Part shown: one piece after another, positions 24,061 through 35,200 of the stretch | How positions within the stretch are numbered: position 1 is the first letter of the stretch | Layout of the letters: each line of letters begins with the position of its first letter | Assembly: GCA_015680685.1 (NCBI GenBank) | Contig: MNCI01036318.1 | Coordinates: 107,777 to 171,776, forward strand | DNA length: 64,000 nucleotides | Origin: Gnetum montanum | Taxonomy: Eukaryota > Streptophyta > Gnetopsida > Gnetales > Gnetaceae | Direction: 5' to 3' | Program-made: the position numbers and the translations under genes | The notes under the pieces: generated by a model | Databases searched by the model: none | Seen by the model: the letters and a program-made list of their open reading frames with translations, nothing else | Told to the model about the DNA's origin: nothing

Positions 24061-24174
24061 TTTTCTTCCACAATTTTTAACACTTTAAGAGTCTAACATT
24101 CAACTATCAATATCTTGCTCATTAATGTTCCAATTTCCCTTTTGATCACACCTACTTAAACCCATAGTGCTTAA

Positions 24175-24205
24175 CTCAGTCATGGGGGAGGGGCATGGTA
24201 GAATT
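24175..24205 (+). other. Internal polypurine-like tract
   Basis: CATGGGGGAGGGGCATGG is purine-rich and resembles a secondary plus-strand primer. It lies between the promoter-like module and the 3' ORF. Role uncertain. Confidence 0.25.
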
Positions 24206-24529
24206 TGCACATAACTTTTTTGAAATTCGTTATTGCCCGAAGAATATCATAGGGGTAAGTATTATCAGAAAATGTTAAAAACTCATGCCAAATTAATTTT
24301 CTTCCTTCATCCAAATCATTTAAATTATTGTTGGAGTCACTTGATCAAATTGGGCCCGACATTAAAACTTTTAGGGAAACTTTTTTGAAAAATTTCTAAC
24401 TCTGAAATCACACTAAGTAAAGAATTCACATTTATGAAAGGCAATGAGTAAGGTATGAGATAATTGAGCTTCTTTAAATAACCTTACTAATCATAAATCC
24501 CTTTGTGATTACAGATAAGCCCTAAATGA

Positions 24530-27319
24530 GGACAACAGGGAGGACCTTCTCAAGATGCATCCAAACGTCCGAGAAGAGGCAAAGGCCAAGGACCTCATGT
24601 GGAGCATGCAGAACAAGAGGCACAATCATTTAGCATCCATTAAGAAACCCCTATCACTGCACAATCCAATCAGGTAAAACGTAGAGAGGGTAGGGCACCC
24701 GAACAAAGGCAACATCTCACATTGTCCCCAAAATGCATTCAAGTCATTTGGGAAAGGTCCACATCTGCTGCAGTGATCATGGAAAGTAATTTTGGATCTT
24801 TTACCGAATTCACCCCTGAACCAGTGAAGGATCAACTCAAGAAATCTCCACTATGGCTTGTTCTCTTGAAAAGTGGAGAATGATCTTTGGAGGAAACCTA
24901 TCAATTTTGGCATAATAAAGAGGAAGGCACCACCGTCGACATTGGTGGAATATTAGTTAATTTCTCCGCAAAGGCCATTGCGGAAGTTCTACATCTTCTG
25001 AATACAGGGCCTAAAGTTGCTCATCTATCCACCCGCTCTAATGCAAATGCAAGAAAAGTATAGCTAAAATGGGTGTACAACAAAGAAGAAAAAACATATG
25101 GAAAACTAACCCTTGAAGAAAGAATCTATTTTAAAATTGGCACCTATCACATTTTCCCAATGAAGGGGTTAAACAGGATTTCTACCTATGTGACCAAAGG
25201 AAGTGCAATCTTGATAGGCAAGGTTGATGGTAATTTGCCCCATTTGTATTTAACATAGATATTGAAGTGGTTTGAGGAACGAAAGACAAGAAAGTTCACA
25301 CTCCTCTTTTCCTATCTAATTAGGAAGTTGTGCTGACGTGCTAGAATTCTAGGGTACACTAATGACATCCCTAAAAAAGCTCAACATGCTTCATATGCTG
25401 AATTGCTGAAGCCATCAGCACTAAGAAAAGATGTTGGTGAGACACTGAACCCCAAACAAGAATAAACAGTTGGGCCCATTGCACTTCAAACAGCAAGGTC
25501 TAGCCAACTTATAGACATGAGGCTCAGCCAACAAGAAGAAAAAGGGCTCAACACGTAGCCCACAGACCAGTAGGACCAATAATCACTATCGTCGTCGCAA
25601 GATTACCGACTGTCGATGAGCCATCTCAAGGCCATCATAGAAATAATCAATTGGGGAAGTAGGGATGAGGTCAATCTCTTCAAGGTGATCAATGATGTTG
25701 TACAGCCCATCATATCAATCAATCATGCAAGGGGCAAAGTCTCAATATAAACAAGAGCTGGGGAATCGCATTGGTCACAACAGATTTTGGGAAATGCTGC
25801 ATCATTTCAAGTACAATTAGAAACTGGTGAAGGTGGCATGGTGGTGGTCATGCAACACCAGGATGTAGCTAGAGCAATAGAGGTGGTCGCAGACCACATT
25901 AATGAATCATTCAATGTCCTTGTTGTGCCACAGGAAAATTTCACAAGAGCACATGATGCTCAAGTTCTAGCCGACACCATAATGACTCCAATAGAACTTG
26001 AGAATGCTCTAGATCGCTTGCTACGAACATGACAAGTAATGACATCCTTGTTTGAAATTCCTCAAGATGTTACAACAACACAATCAAACCTCATTTCCAC
26101 TAAGGGAAAGCTGGTCATGACTAAGGTTAGGGCCAAACACACAAAAGACAAGTTGAGGAGACTCCAGAAAAAGTTCATTGCCCTACAAGCTGAACAGCGG
26201 GATCTATCCCAACTTGTTCCAGCCAATCAGTTAGAATCATTTACGACAAAGCAGCTAAATAAATTGCTAGTGGAGAATAAAAGGGTGTCAATGGAAAAGG
26301 AGAAGGCTGATTGGGATACTTCAAAAGCACATGCTCAAACATATGCACATGTAAAAGCACTCAAGGCCTTACAAGAAGAAAATAAACTCCTTATTACCAA
26401 AAATCTTCGATTAACGACAGTTGAAAAATAGAAGAATGTTCTCAAGAAAAGTTTCCGGCAAAGATGAGAACAACTAATAAGAGTCAACCAAGACATAAGT
26501 CGCTTAGCCAGAAAAAACAAAACCCTCTCAATGGAGGAGGTATGCGCCACCCGGCAGAAAATGATCATTGAAATAAGCGCGTGGAAAAATGAGGATAAGT
26601 GGCATGAAAAGTTGAAGGAACATTTCTGGGATCAGGTGGGGATGTATAAGGAGATCATCGAAAAAGAGATCCATGTAGCTAAGGACCACATTAACTCCTT
26701 TAGTGCTTAACACACTGACTAGCAAGCCATACTAAACACTTATACCTTCATCCACCAAGCAAAATTAAAGAGCTAGGACCTGTAGATCTAGGATCTCATA
26801 GAATATATGGAGTTAGCAAATTTGTGGCATGCCAACTTGGCCATGTTAACAACTAGGTGCTCAAGGAATGAGCTAGAAAAACAGGTAATTGCCACCTATG
26901 CCAAATATGAAATAGAGTTTACTAAACACAAAAAGACATTACAGAGACTAGAGATAGCAAACTCTAAACTAGAGGTGGTAAAAGCTAGCTACCAAGGCCA
27001 AAAGGATGTTCCAACAGACTTGGTTCAACAGCTTACTGATTATCAGAAATTCAAAGACAAAGCCAAAGCCTACGAGGAGGAACAACAATTCTTTGTAGCT
27101 TGGTATGTCAAAGCTAATCAAATGTTTCCGCAACTGTCGTGTCCATGGGAGGTGCCAACTTCATCAAACATTGGAACATCAACATGGACGGCACATGATC
27201 CTTGAACAAAGGAAGAAAAACTTCAGGCACTCTTTCAAAAGTATCCATTTCAGAAGCTTAAAGCACAGGATAAAGCGAAAAAGCCCATGGTGGAGCCACC
27301 ACCACTAGGAACCACATGA
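24530..27319 (+). pseudogene. Extra 3' ORF of element A: long coiled-coil protein, nonsense-riddled
   Basis: One frame runs about 930 codons, to TGA at 27317, without frameshift. It is broken by roughly 20 stops, most at codons one C-to-T or G-to-A step from Gln or Trp (for example 24644, 25061, 25256, 26429). The N-terminal third is globular: WLVLLKSGE, TVDIGGILVNFSAKAIAEVL, FKIGTYHIFPMKGLNRIST. It resembles the gag-like 'putative plant transposon protein' fold of Athila-type elements (moderate certainty). The rest (about 26040-27210) is Lys/Glu/Gln-rich heptad-like coiled coil. It has a homologue downstream of integrase in the minus element. The start is uncertain because a stop (24527) precedes the visible frame. 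Function unknown. Confidence 0.6.
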
Positions 27320-27494
27320 GTTCCAAATAATTTTTTATCTTGTATTTTGTGTTGGTGTCCCAATTTTATTTTGTCTAGTCCCACACTGCAACATGAAATA
27401 AACCATAGTTAATCCATAATCTCATACCTATCCATTGTATAATCAAAGGAACTTGTTACTCAGTTTGTTTAACTCAAAGACGAGTTTTTATTTA

Positions 27495-27506
27495 GTCGTG
27501 GGAATA
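27495..27506 (+). other. Polypurine tract of element A
   Basis: GTCGTGGGAATA immediately before the LTR start TGATAAA. It is the counterpart of the minus-strand tract at 562-575. Confidence 0.5.
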
Positions 27507-28377
27507 TGATAAATTATAATTTGCCATGCCCTGAGATCAAGTACATGATATCAAGTATGCGATATCATAACCTGGATACAATATCGTATACACGATATCG
27601 TAATTCCTGTGTTAGCCTATAAATATAGCACTCAAGCACACAAGATGGAAGACGATTAGGAAGGCATTATAACAGTTAGTCATTAGGAGTGTTTTTGTCA
27701 ATTTTAGTCTTCAATTCTTTCCCAGGTGCATGCCCATAGTGTGATGCTTGTAATTGTACAAAACCTTTGTTCGGGTGTGATATACTTGGACATGCACATG
27801 ATTAGCAATAAAAATCGAGATTACTCCATCATTGCAGCATTCACTTAGTTTTTTAATTGTTTAATTGTTAATTATTTATTGTTGTTTTCTTAGTTAATAT
27901 CTCTTTTATTGTCGTTTATTATTTCATTGTTAACACGAAATGAGTACATCTTAATCACGAACATTTAAGTGTAACTACATAGTAACCCAGTAGTGTATCA
28001 AGTGGTGTCTCAAGTGATGTGGGCTTGGTAATTCCAAAAGTAGTACATGAAGTCCAAGATGCGTACAGATGATTAGGGATAGATGCTCACCGCACTTAGG
28101 CTAGCTTAGATTTTATTTCCCATTGCTTATTAGCTTAATCAAGTTATTTCTCATTGTCCTTAGGAGTAGCATAGTAGTAGAAACCACATCATACACCTCA
28201 CTTTGGACTAAACCATATGTAACAAAGCAAATACTAGTCTAGGTGGAAAGACAACAAACTGCGATCAACGTATAATTGTCTAGGTGCCACAACTAGTCCA
28301 TCCGCAAAGTTCGATCAAATCACGCGTACACGCTCGTATTTGTATAGTTGAGCGTAGGGGTACCTCGCCGCTCATCA
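27507..28377 (+). repeat. 3' LTR of element A
   Basis: It runs 871 bp from TGATAAA to CTCATCA. U3 holds an inverted pair ATGATATC/GATATCAT (27545-27552, 27561-27568) and CGATATCG (27593-27600), then CCTATAAATA (27617-27626). From 27594 it matches 19361-20139. Confidence 0.8.
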
Positions 28378-30015
28378 CACATGTTTCAACATAGCCCTTT
28401 GAAATAGAATTGGGAACTTGCACAACTAAAAGTCGCATGCCCTAACCATGTGAGTTGCCTCACCAACAATTAGTATATGAAAGATATGATAACTACTAAA
28501 ATGAAAACCTAATTAAATATGAAAGAATATTTCAAAATTAATGAAATATGTATCACTCACATCATCCACATGATATATTACTCTGCCTAGGGGTATGTCC
28601 CAAGCAAACCTATCCTTTTCCTTGAAAACAATATATTTATTTATTTACATGATACCCCTATGCAATAATTTATTCACATTAATAATATATAACCTATAAC
28701 ATAACATTAAAAAATATAAATACAATTACCCACATAATAATATGTTTATACTTATTCATGTAAGGTTGTTCTACCTAGCAATGTGCATGCTATCACAAAC
28801 ATTACTCTTCATATCTGTTTTTATATTTATCCACATGCAAGGTTAATTTATGAAGGATATTTAAATAATTTATTCACAGTAATAGTTATAACATGACATA
28901 TGATTGGAATGCATAAATATAAGCGTTTACATGGCAGTATATTCATATCTATCCAATCTATAGTTATAACTGTTCATATGATTGGAAATGTCCATATTAT
29001 ATTCATATTATATTATTATATTCACATTCTCCATGGCATCATGAACCTGGGCAATCTCTTAATCTACTGCTACTTGCCTAAAACATTCAAGGCTAAGTTA
29101 AGTTACTCAAACATAATTGATCATATAACCACCACCAGGCTCTCAACATGGCATTGCAGATCAATGTAATTAATTCTCATCTTGATCTGGACTGTTTTTT
29201 CTTTTCTTTTTATAATTTTGAGTTAAAATTTGATAGTGATCACATTACTGAATAATCAATACTCACTTAATAATGAAACGCAGGTACCTGTTCTATAGTC
29301 CTGTAATTAATACTCATGCACTTATGATGAGTTGGGAACAAGCATTCTATACCATCAGATAGCTAGCTCTAAAGTAACATGACGTGTCATGTGACAGATT
29401 TGTAGGACAGGTGGCTAACAAAGATTCATAAGACAGACAGCTTTGAGCTTCAATTGATCCGTGGGCATGCCATCTTTCACACAAAGCATTGAACATTGAA
29501 ACTAAGCACTAGTCTGACATGTAACCCTTTGAACTAACTGGATACACCACTGTGGCTTAGTTTGCCTTTTGGCCATATAGCATAGAATGAAAGGTCAACC
29601 GTAACTGCAACACCTCAGCCCAATAATGAAGAAAGAAGTCAACCTCATTTTTGATATGACGTGTCCAAGGAATCGAAGAAAAGATCACATTAATGATAGC
29701 CGGCAACGGAATATTGAGTTTAGTTTTTTATTTTTGTTCGTCTTTTGCTGCTCACGATGTCTCAGAGAAGGACCCACAATTTATCAAGATTTATGGTTCA
29801 GAAGCTTCCAGGAGCTGGCTAACTTAATGAAAACATGTTTCTTGGCTTGAGACTCTCCTTATTTGGTTTACGCTTTTTTCAAGTCTGAGACGCGGATTGG
29901 GATCGGAATTGGAAGTTTGAGGATTGGAAGTTCGAGAAGAGAGAGCATATATCCTTTAAAAATTCCAATGCAGTAGGAAAAAACAGTCTGCCGATGCACG
30001 TAAGGCAAATCACGA

Positions 30016-30025
30016 ATATATAAAC
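30016..30025 (+). promoter_or_regulatory. Candidate TATA box
   Basis: ATATATAAAC fits the plant TATA consensus and lies about 1.7 kb before the start codon. Other starts nearer the ATG are equally possible. Confidence 0.2.
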
Positions 30026-30317
30026 TGGAGTTATCTATTGTTTAAACTTACGCACAAAACAGTTTTTGTAATAGAAAACGTGAGAATGCATTTTCAAGAG
30101 TTGTTAGGAACAAATATGCACATGTTCTTTTTTTTCCTTAAAAAGATGCCACACGTAAGATTCCCTTCCGAGTCCGACGCGGTGGGAAGGAAAAGTGTGA
30201 GGTGTGGTCCCATGCGAAACTGAAAATTTATTTCCCTGAAAGACAAGCTGAGTTTTAGCAGAAACATGAAATCCATTCATCAAACAGTTGGAATTAAAGT
30301 ATTGCAATTGGATTTGG

Positions 30318-30433
30318 ATTGAATGGTTGGATGGATGGATGGATGAATGAAGAGGAGCCGAGATTTACCATGAACATGAAATCGATTAAACAAATGGAAT
30401 TGGAACTGGATTGATGGATTGATGGATTGATGG
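30318..30433 (+). repeat. Short simple repeats GGAT(n) and GATTGATG(n)
   Basis: GGATGGATGGATGGATGAAT occurs near 30329 and three copies of GATTGATG near 30409-30433. They are microsatellite-like and may vary in length. Confidence 0.7.
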
Positions 30434-31337
30434 CTGCATGCACATGAATTAAAAACCCAGTTTCTATGCAAAAGAAAAAAGAAAAAGATTAGTGGAGAGG
30501 AATGTGTATGCATGGTTGGTTGGCTGGTCGCCACGGTTGTGTTGACAGGTTTGCTGATATATGACGTTTGTCGAATTAAGGTAAGATTCTATCTGCATGG
30601 TTACAGTGATAAGAGTTAGAGTTACCATGGAATTTCTCCATTTTTTGACAGTTGCAGCAACATGCAAATTGCAGAGATGGGAAATGGAAAATGGGAAATG
30701 GGCAATAGATTCAGACAAAGGCCAATGCTATTATAATGGAAGATTGAGACATAAAAAGGTTGGGCTAAGCTGGGCTGGGGTAAGTTGTGGTACGTGCCTG
30801 TGTGCGTGAAAGAACAGAAGCATCAGTTTTGTCTTTGAAACTTCAGCGTACTAGCAGTGACAGTAGCAGCAAACAACTGACCTGAGACTGCTGCTCGGGT
30901 CCACCGGTAAGACCGTATTTAAATTGCTTTCTTAATGATGACTGCAACGTTTTTAGCTGAAGGGTTCTGAATTTTAGAGATTCAGCCTCAACCAGACCGC
31001 ACATTCGTTTGTAATTTTTTGGCCTGAAGATTCCTCTCTTCATCTGAATGTGGTCTGGTCTGTAATTTTTTCTTTTCCTTTTTTTTACCCGGTAGGCTCC
31101 TGTGTTCCCTTGAATCAAGCCAAGCCCGTTGGGCCAGATTTTGCTGTCATCATTCTACGATTTTTACGGTGTTTTGCTCATGTGTGTCTTGCATTCCGCA
31201 GGCTTTCTCAACTCCATCTGCAGTATTCCTTTCTTTTCAGCTACAAAGCAATGCTGCTGTCAGACGGATTTCAGTAATGGTTTGAAAGTTCGGTTGACTG
31301 AGACCCACAAACCCAGACCGTTCTCTTCCAAGCTCAG

Positions 31338-31525
31338 GTAAATAATGAGATTTCATGATTACAGACTTCTTTCAATCTCTTTGTATTTCTGCAGAGATGG
31401 AGTTTTATGCAGGGAAATGCATGTTCTGATACATTTATTGATTTTAACGTAGTACGATAGATCAGGGAAGAGAGCTGGTTTTATAAGCACAATAATTCCA
31501 CCATTGTTTCCTGTTTCTGTTGTAG
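31338..31525 (+). other. Possible 5'-UTR intron of the glycosylase gene
   Basis: CAG|GTAAAT at 31335-31343 and a T-rich stretch ending TTGTAG at 31525 could be a leader intron. Related plant genes often have one; there is no coding frame to test it. Confidence 0.3.
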
Positions 31526-31718
31526 AGATCCAAATTGCGGACGTCCAAATAATGGTAGGCTTACTGCAGGAATGACATCAAGGTTTTCAACAGCAGTACT
31601 ACTACTGTGTTATAAAAGCTCAGTTAAAGGGTTGTTGCAAGCGCAAGGGAGAAAGATGTAAATAGAATTTAGAGTTGCTGATCAGGTTTTTAGATTGTTG
31701 GTGCTGCGGAGTGAATAA

Positions 31719-32265
31719 ATGGAGAATTTGGGTGTTTCAGAAAGTAGGGCTCTTTCTAAACCCTCAAATTTTGGAGCTTCCCCAACTCCACCTGTGACAC
31801 CTAATTCAAGAAATTCATATTCACGGAAACGCAAGTTGGTTTCTCGTGATCCTGCTACGGCTGGTAGCAGCAAAACAACATTTTGCATTGACACAGACAA
31901 CAGCAGCAGCAGCAATGGCTCTCAGTTTTCTTGTGCAGATCTTGATCTTGAGCCCCCTCCAAAAACTGGTTCGCGTTCCAGGCTGATCTTTGATGGTGCA
32001 CCATTGAAAGATTCCACCGGCACAATTGAGTTCCTGCCTCACTCTTCAGAAATCAGAAGAAATGCACAACCAAAGGGCCCAAACATTGAAGACAGTTTTA
32101 AGGAGCGTAACAATTTGAACACTCTACGGGAAGGTGGTGACACCTGCTTTCAGCACAATGCCATTGAATCTTACAGCAATACTTATCGTCGTCATCATTC
32201 ATTCAGTAATGGAAGAAATGCATCCCAAGCAGGCTACCAGTCCTCTTATTTCTACAGCTACCCAC
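31719..32265 (+). CDS. DML: DML exon 1 (residues 1-182)
   Basis: Starts MENLGVSESRALSKPS. It is rich in Ser, Asn and Pro with no known fold. The donor is CAC|GTAAGA, leaving one base that joins AC of exon 2 to give His183. Confidence 0.85.
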
Positions 32266-35200
32266 GTAAGATCGTAAGCCTAAATACAGTTTTCCCCCTT
32301 TCTTTTTTCTTTAGGAATGTTTTTGTTCTACGGTACATCAAACTGCTATTCTTGGGTGGAATTGCTTTTCTTCTTCTTCTTTTTTCTTTTTTTTTTTCGT
32401 TTTAAGATAATCCTCTCTCTGAGGATTTTGTTTCTCTTTCTAAATTTAAATTTACTGAACTCTACATTTTTGCTCCTCAGACTGGACACGTTTCCCAAAC
32501 TTTCAAGCATTCTGTTCTACTACTGTTCTTGAACCGCATTGTCTACCAAGCACATATACATCAATATGCTCTCCTGCAGATGTCATTCAACAACATGGTG
32601 ATCTTCATAGCACATCTGCTGCATCAGTATCCTGTCCTGCAATTGCTCTTCAATCTTATAATCTATCCACCACACCTGCATCTCTGTCCTGTCCTGCAAA
32701 TGCTCTTCAACCTTATGATTTACCCAGCACATCTGCATCAGTGTCCTCTCCTCTGGGTGTGCATACTCATTTGGCACCGTATACTCCTGAAAAAAGAGTT
32801 CCTAAAATAGTTGGAAATAATTCGTTGTCTCTGGCTAGCATTAACTCAAATATCACACTGGCAACATCTGAACTTGTTGAAACTTTGTTCGGTGTCAATT
32901 CCAATCCAATTAGCAATCTGGAAGATCATGGTCTCTCTGCAGTTGTTGAATCTCAGAAAAGAAGTGTTTCCACAAATGATAAGGCTGAAGCACAGGAACA
33001 GACACTTATGGGTGCTAGTTGTGTTGATGTAAATGGACATCAAACTGAATGTATCTCCTTGGCAGCCACACAAATGATACCTCAGCTAGAGAGAACCTTA
33101 ACAAAGGGTAAAAAAATAATGGATGTTTCAGCAAGTGCAGAACTCGAGCATAAAAATAAGGATGCTAGTTATATCAGACTTAATACAGATCAAACTCATT
33201 GTTTTTCTTTGGTATCTTCACAAATAACGGCTGAATCAGAGATTACTTCGACAAAAGGTCAAGTTGTATTTGGTGAGGGTCAAATCGTAACAGCTGATAG
33301 ACAAGAAGAGGTAATCTTAGGTGATGTACAAGAAGAGGATATCTTGAATCTGAATAGAGCTTCCAAGCAGAAAGAGAGGAGGAGAAAGCATAGACCAAAA
33401 GTAAAGGTTGAATGTTCTTCTAAGAACTCTCAAGCTAAGAAAAGTCGGAATAAATCTGGTACTCAGATTGCCGTAAAACGTAGAAAACAAAAAACGGCTG
33501 CAAATGACAGCATTGGGACTGACATCTCAAGTAAATTGCAAAAGGACACGCCCACTGATCAAATCAATGACCAATGCCACACTTATGAAAATTTCTGTCA
33601 GTTGAATTCTTCGGCTAAAGCATTGGAAACTGAAAGACCAATGCCCGGTACAGAAAATACAGAAAATCTTAATCTCCTTCAAACAACTGCTCAAATACAG
33701 AAAATGAACTTACCTGATAATCTTGAAGATGATTTGCAAGGAATGTCACCTTCAGTTCAGAATAAGGATACTTTAGGAGATTCTACAATTGCAGTGTCAA
33801 TGCCTGAGCAGCAAGCTGGTTCAGTTAAGAGGAAAAGGACTTCAAGAAAAAATGCAAAACAACTTGCTCGAAAGGGCCGTTTTAGTGCCCTACATTCGAA
33901 GGAGAAACAGAAAGAATGCCTTGAAATTGCTATGTCCGCGGACCAAGCGCAGAACAAGAATCCTCAAATTAGGAATATGCCAGCCACTAGTTTACTAGCA
34001 TTAGAAGAATCTTTCATTAATGTTGAGGAAGATGAGTTAACAGAAATGATGAAGAAACTTAAACTTGATGAAGCTGGTTGGGAGATAGTTCTCTCTGAAA
34101 ACCGTGAGCTGGTACCTTGTATAGTAAACAAAGATATTGTCACATATGAAGGACCATTCCACCCCTTAAAGAAAAGGAAACCTCGAGCCAGAGTAACCTT
34201 GGATAATGAAACTAACAGGATTTGGAGACTTTTAATGGGGAAGGCTAGCACTGATGATAGTAATCCAACTGATAAAGAGGAGAAGGAGAAGCAGTGGGAA
34301 GAAGAGAGGAAGATTTTCAAAGGACGAGTGGATTCATTTATTGCAAGGATGCATTTAGTACAAGGTATGAAAATAAAAATCCTCTATTCCCAGTGGTAAC
34401 GGTCTAGACGGATATTTATAACTTCTGTTTTCCAATAATATATCTTTTGAATATCTTTTCCTTATCGAGTACTAAGTTAAGTAGATTCTCAGAAAAGAAA
34501 TTTTCATAGTGAAATGCTTGTTTGATGCAGGTGATAGGCGATTTTCTAAGTGGAAAGGATCAATCGTTGACTCTGTGATCGGCGCATTTCTAACTCAAAA
34601 TGTGGCAGATCATTTATCAAGGTAGAGCTCAAAAATCCCTTTTTTTTCCTTTCTTGCCATAGTAATAAAATCGGCCAAAGTCAATGAGGTGTAACTTGTT
34701 AGTAAGACTTGTAGCTCCTAAAGGTCACAAGTTCCATCCCAAGAGGTTATAGTGACATAGGTTCTACTTAGGCGCAAGTTAAAGATATATTTTTCATGTT
34801 GGTATCAGGTTATCAGTCAGTTATAAAACCTGTCATCAAAACAGTCACCTACCTTTACAGATCACCTACAAGTTTAAAGGAGTAAAAGTGATGATGACGA
34901 TGATGATAGTAAAAGCAGTCTAATATCCTTGAGTTTTTTCCTTCCCAGTGTTTGTTTTTTGCGTATTATTTATTTATAATTCCTGAATCTAATTTTAAAT
35001 GTACATATGCATCTTTTAAACAGTTCAGCATTCATGGCCCTTGCTTCAAGATTTCCTCCTATTCCTCCTATTGAAAAAAGTGAATTGACAGCTGAGGATG
35101 ACAAAGATTTTTCAGAAGCTGACCTTGACCTGAACAAAATTAGTAATGAGGTAACAGATACAAGTCAGAACCTTGAGGGGCTTACAGATGCTTCTACCAG

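Larger units (their letters stand above)
19361..28377 (+). mobile_element. Ty3-family element with gag and extra 3' ORF but no pol (element A)
   Basis: Direct LTRs (19361-20139, truncated at its start, and 27507-28377) enclose a PBS, a gag pseudogene (20281-22522), about 2 kb without a long ORF, a promoter-like module, and a long coiled-coil ORF (24530-27319). I find no protease, RT or integrase. Gag and the 3' ORF match those of the minus-oriented pol-bearing element at 1-19360. I therefore infer a non-autonomous derivative of one family, mobilised by pol from relatives. Confidence 0.7.
28378..31718 (+). other. Intergenic DNA and 5' leader of the DNA glycosylase gene
   Basis: Transposon similarity stops at 28377. 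The first kilobase is very AT-rich with no ORF I would defend. The part nearest the gene is more mixed in composition and holds short ATGG/TGAT simple repeats (30318-30433), a possible TATA box (30017) and a possible leader intron (31338-31525). The promoter and transcription start must lie here but cannot be fixed from sequence alone. Confidence 0.5.

Noticed and set aside
30280-30718. Minus-strand ORFs of 84 residues upstream of the gene
   Set aside because: Short, composed partly of simple repeats, and without recognisable motifs.
32266-32405. Read-through of exon 1 to a 228-residue protein
   Set aside because: The extension is a pyrimidine-rich intron (Phe/Leu run). The GTAAGA donor at 32266 gives exact phase with exon 2.
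33964-34320. 118-residue minus-strand ORF
   Set aside because: Antisense shadow of exon 2, which carries the conserved RIWRLLMGK block on the plus strand.
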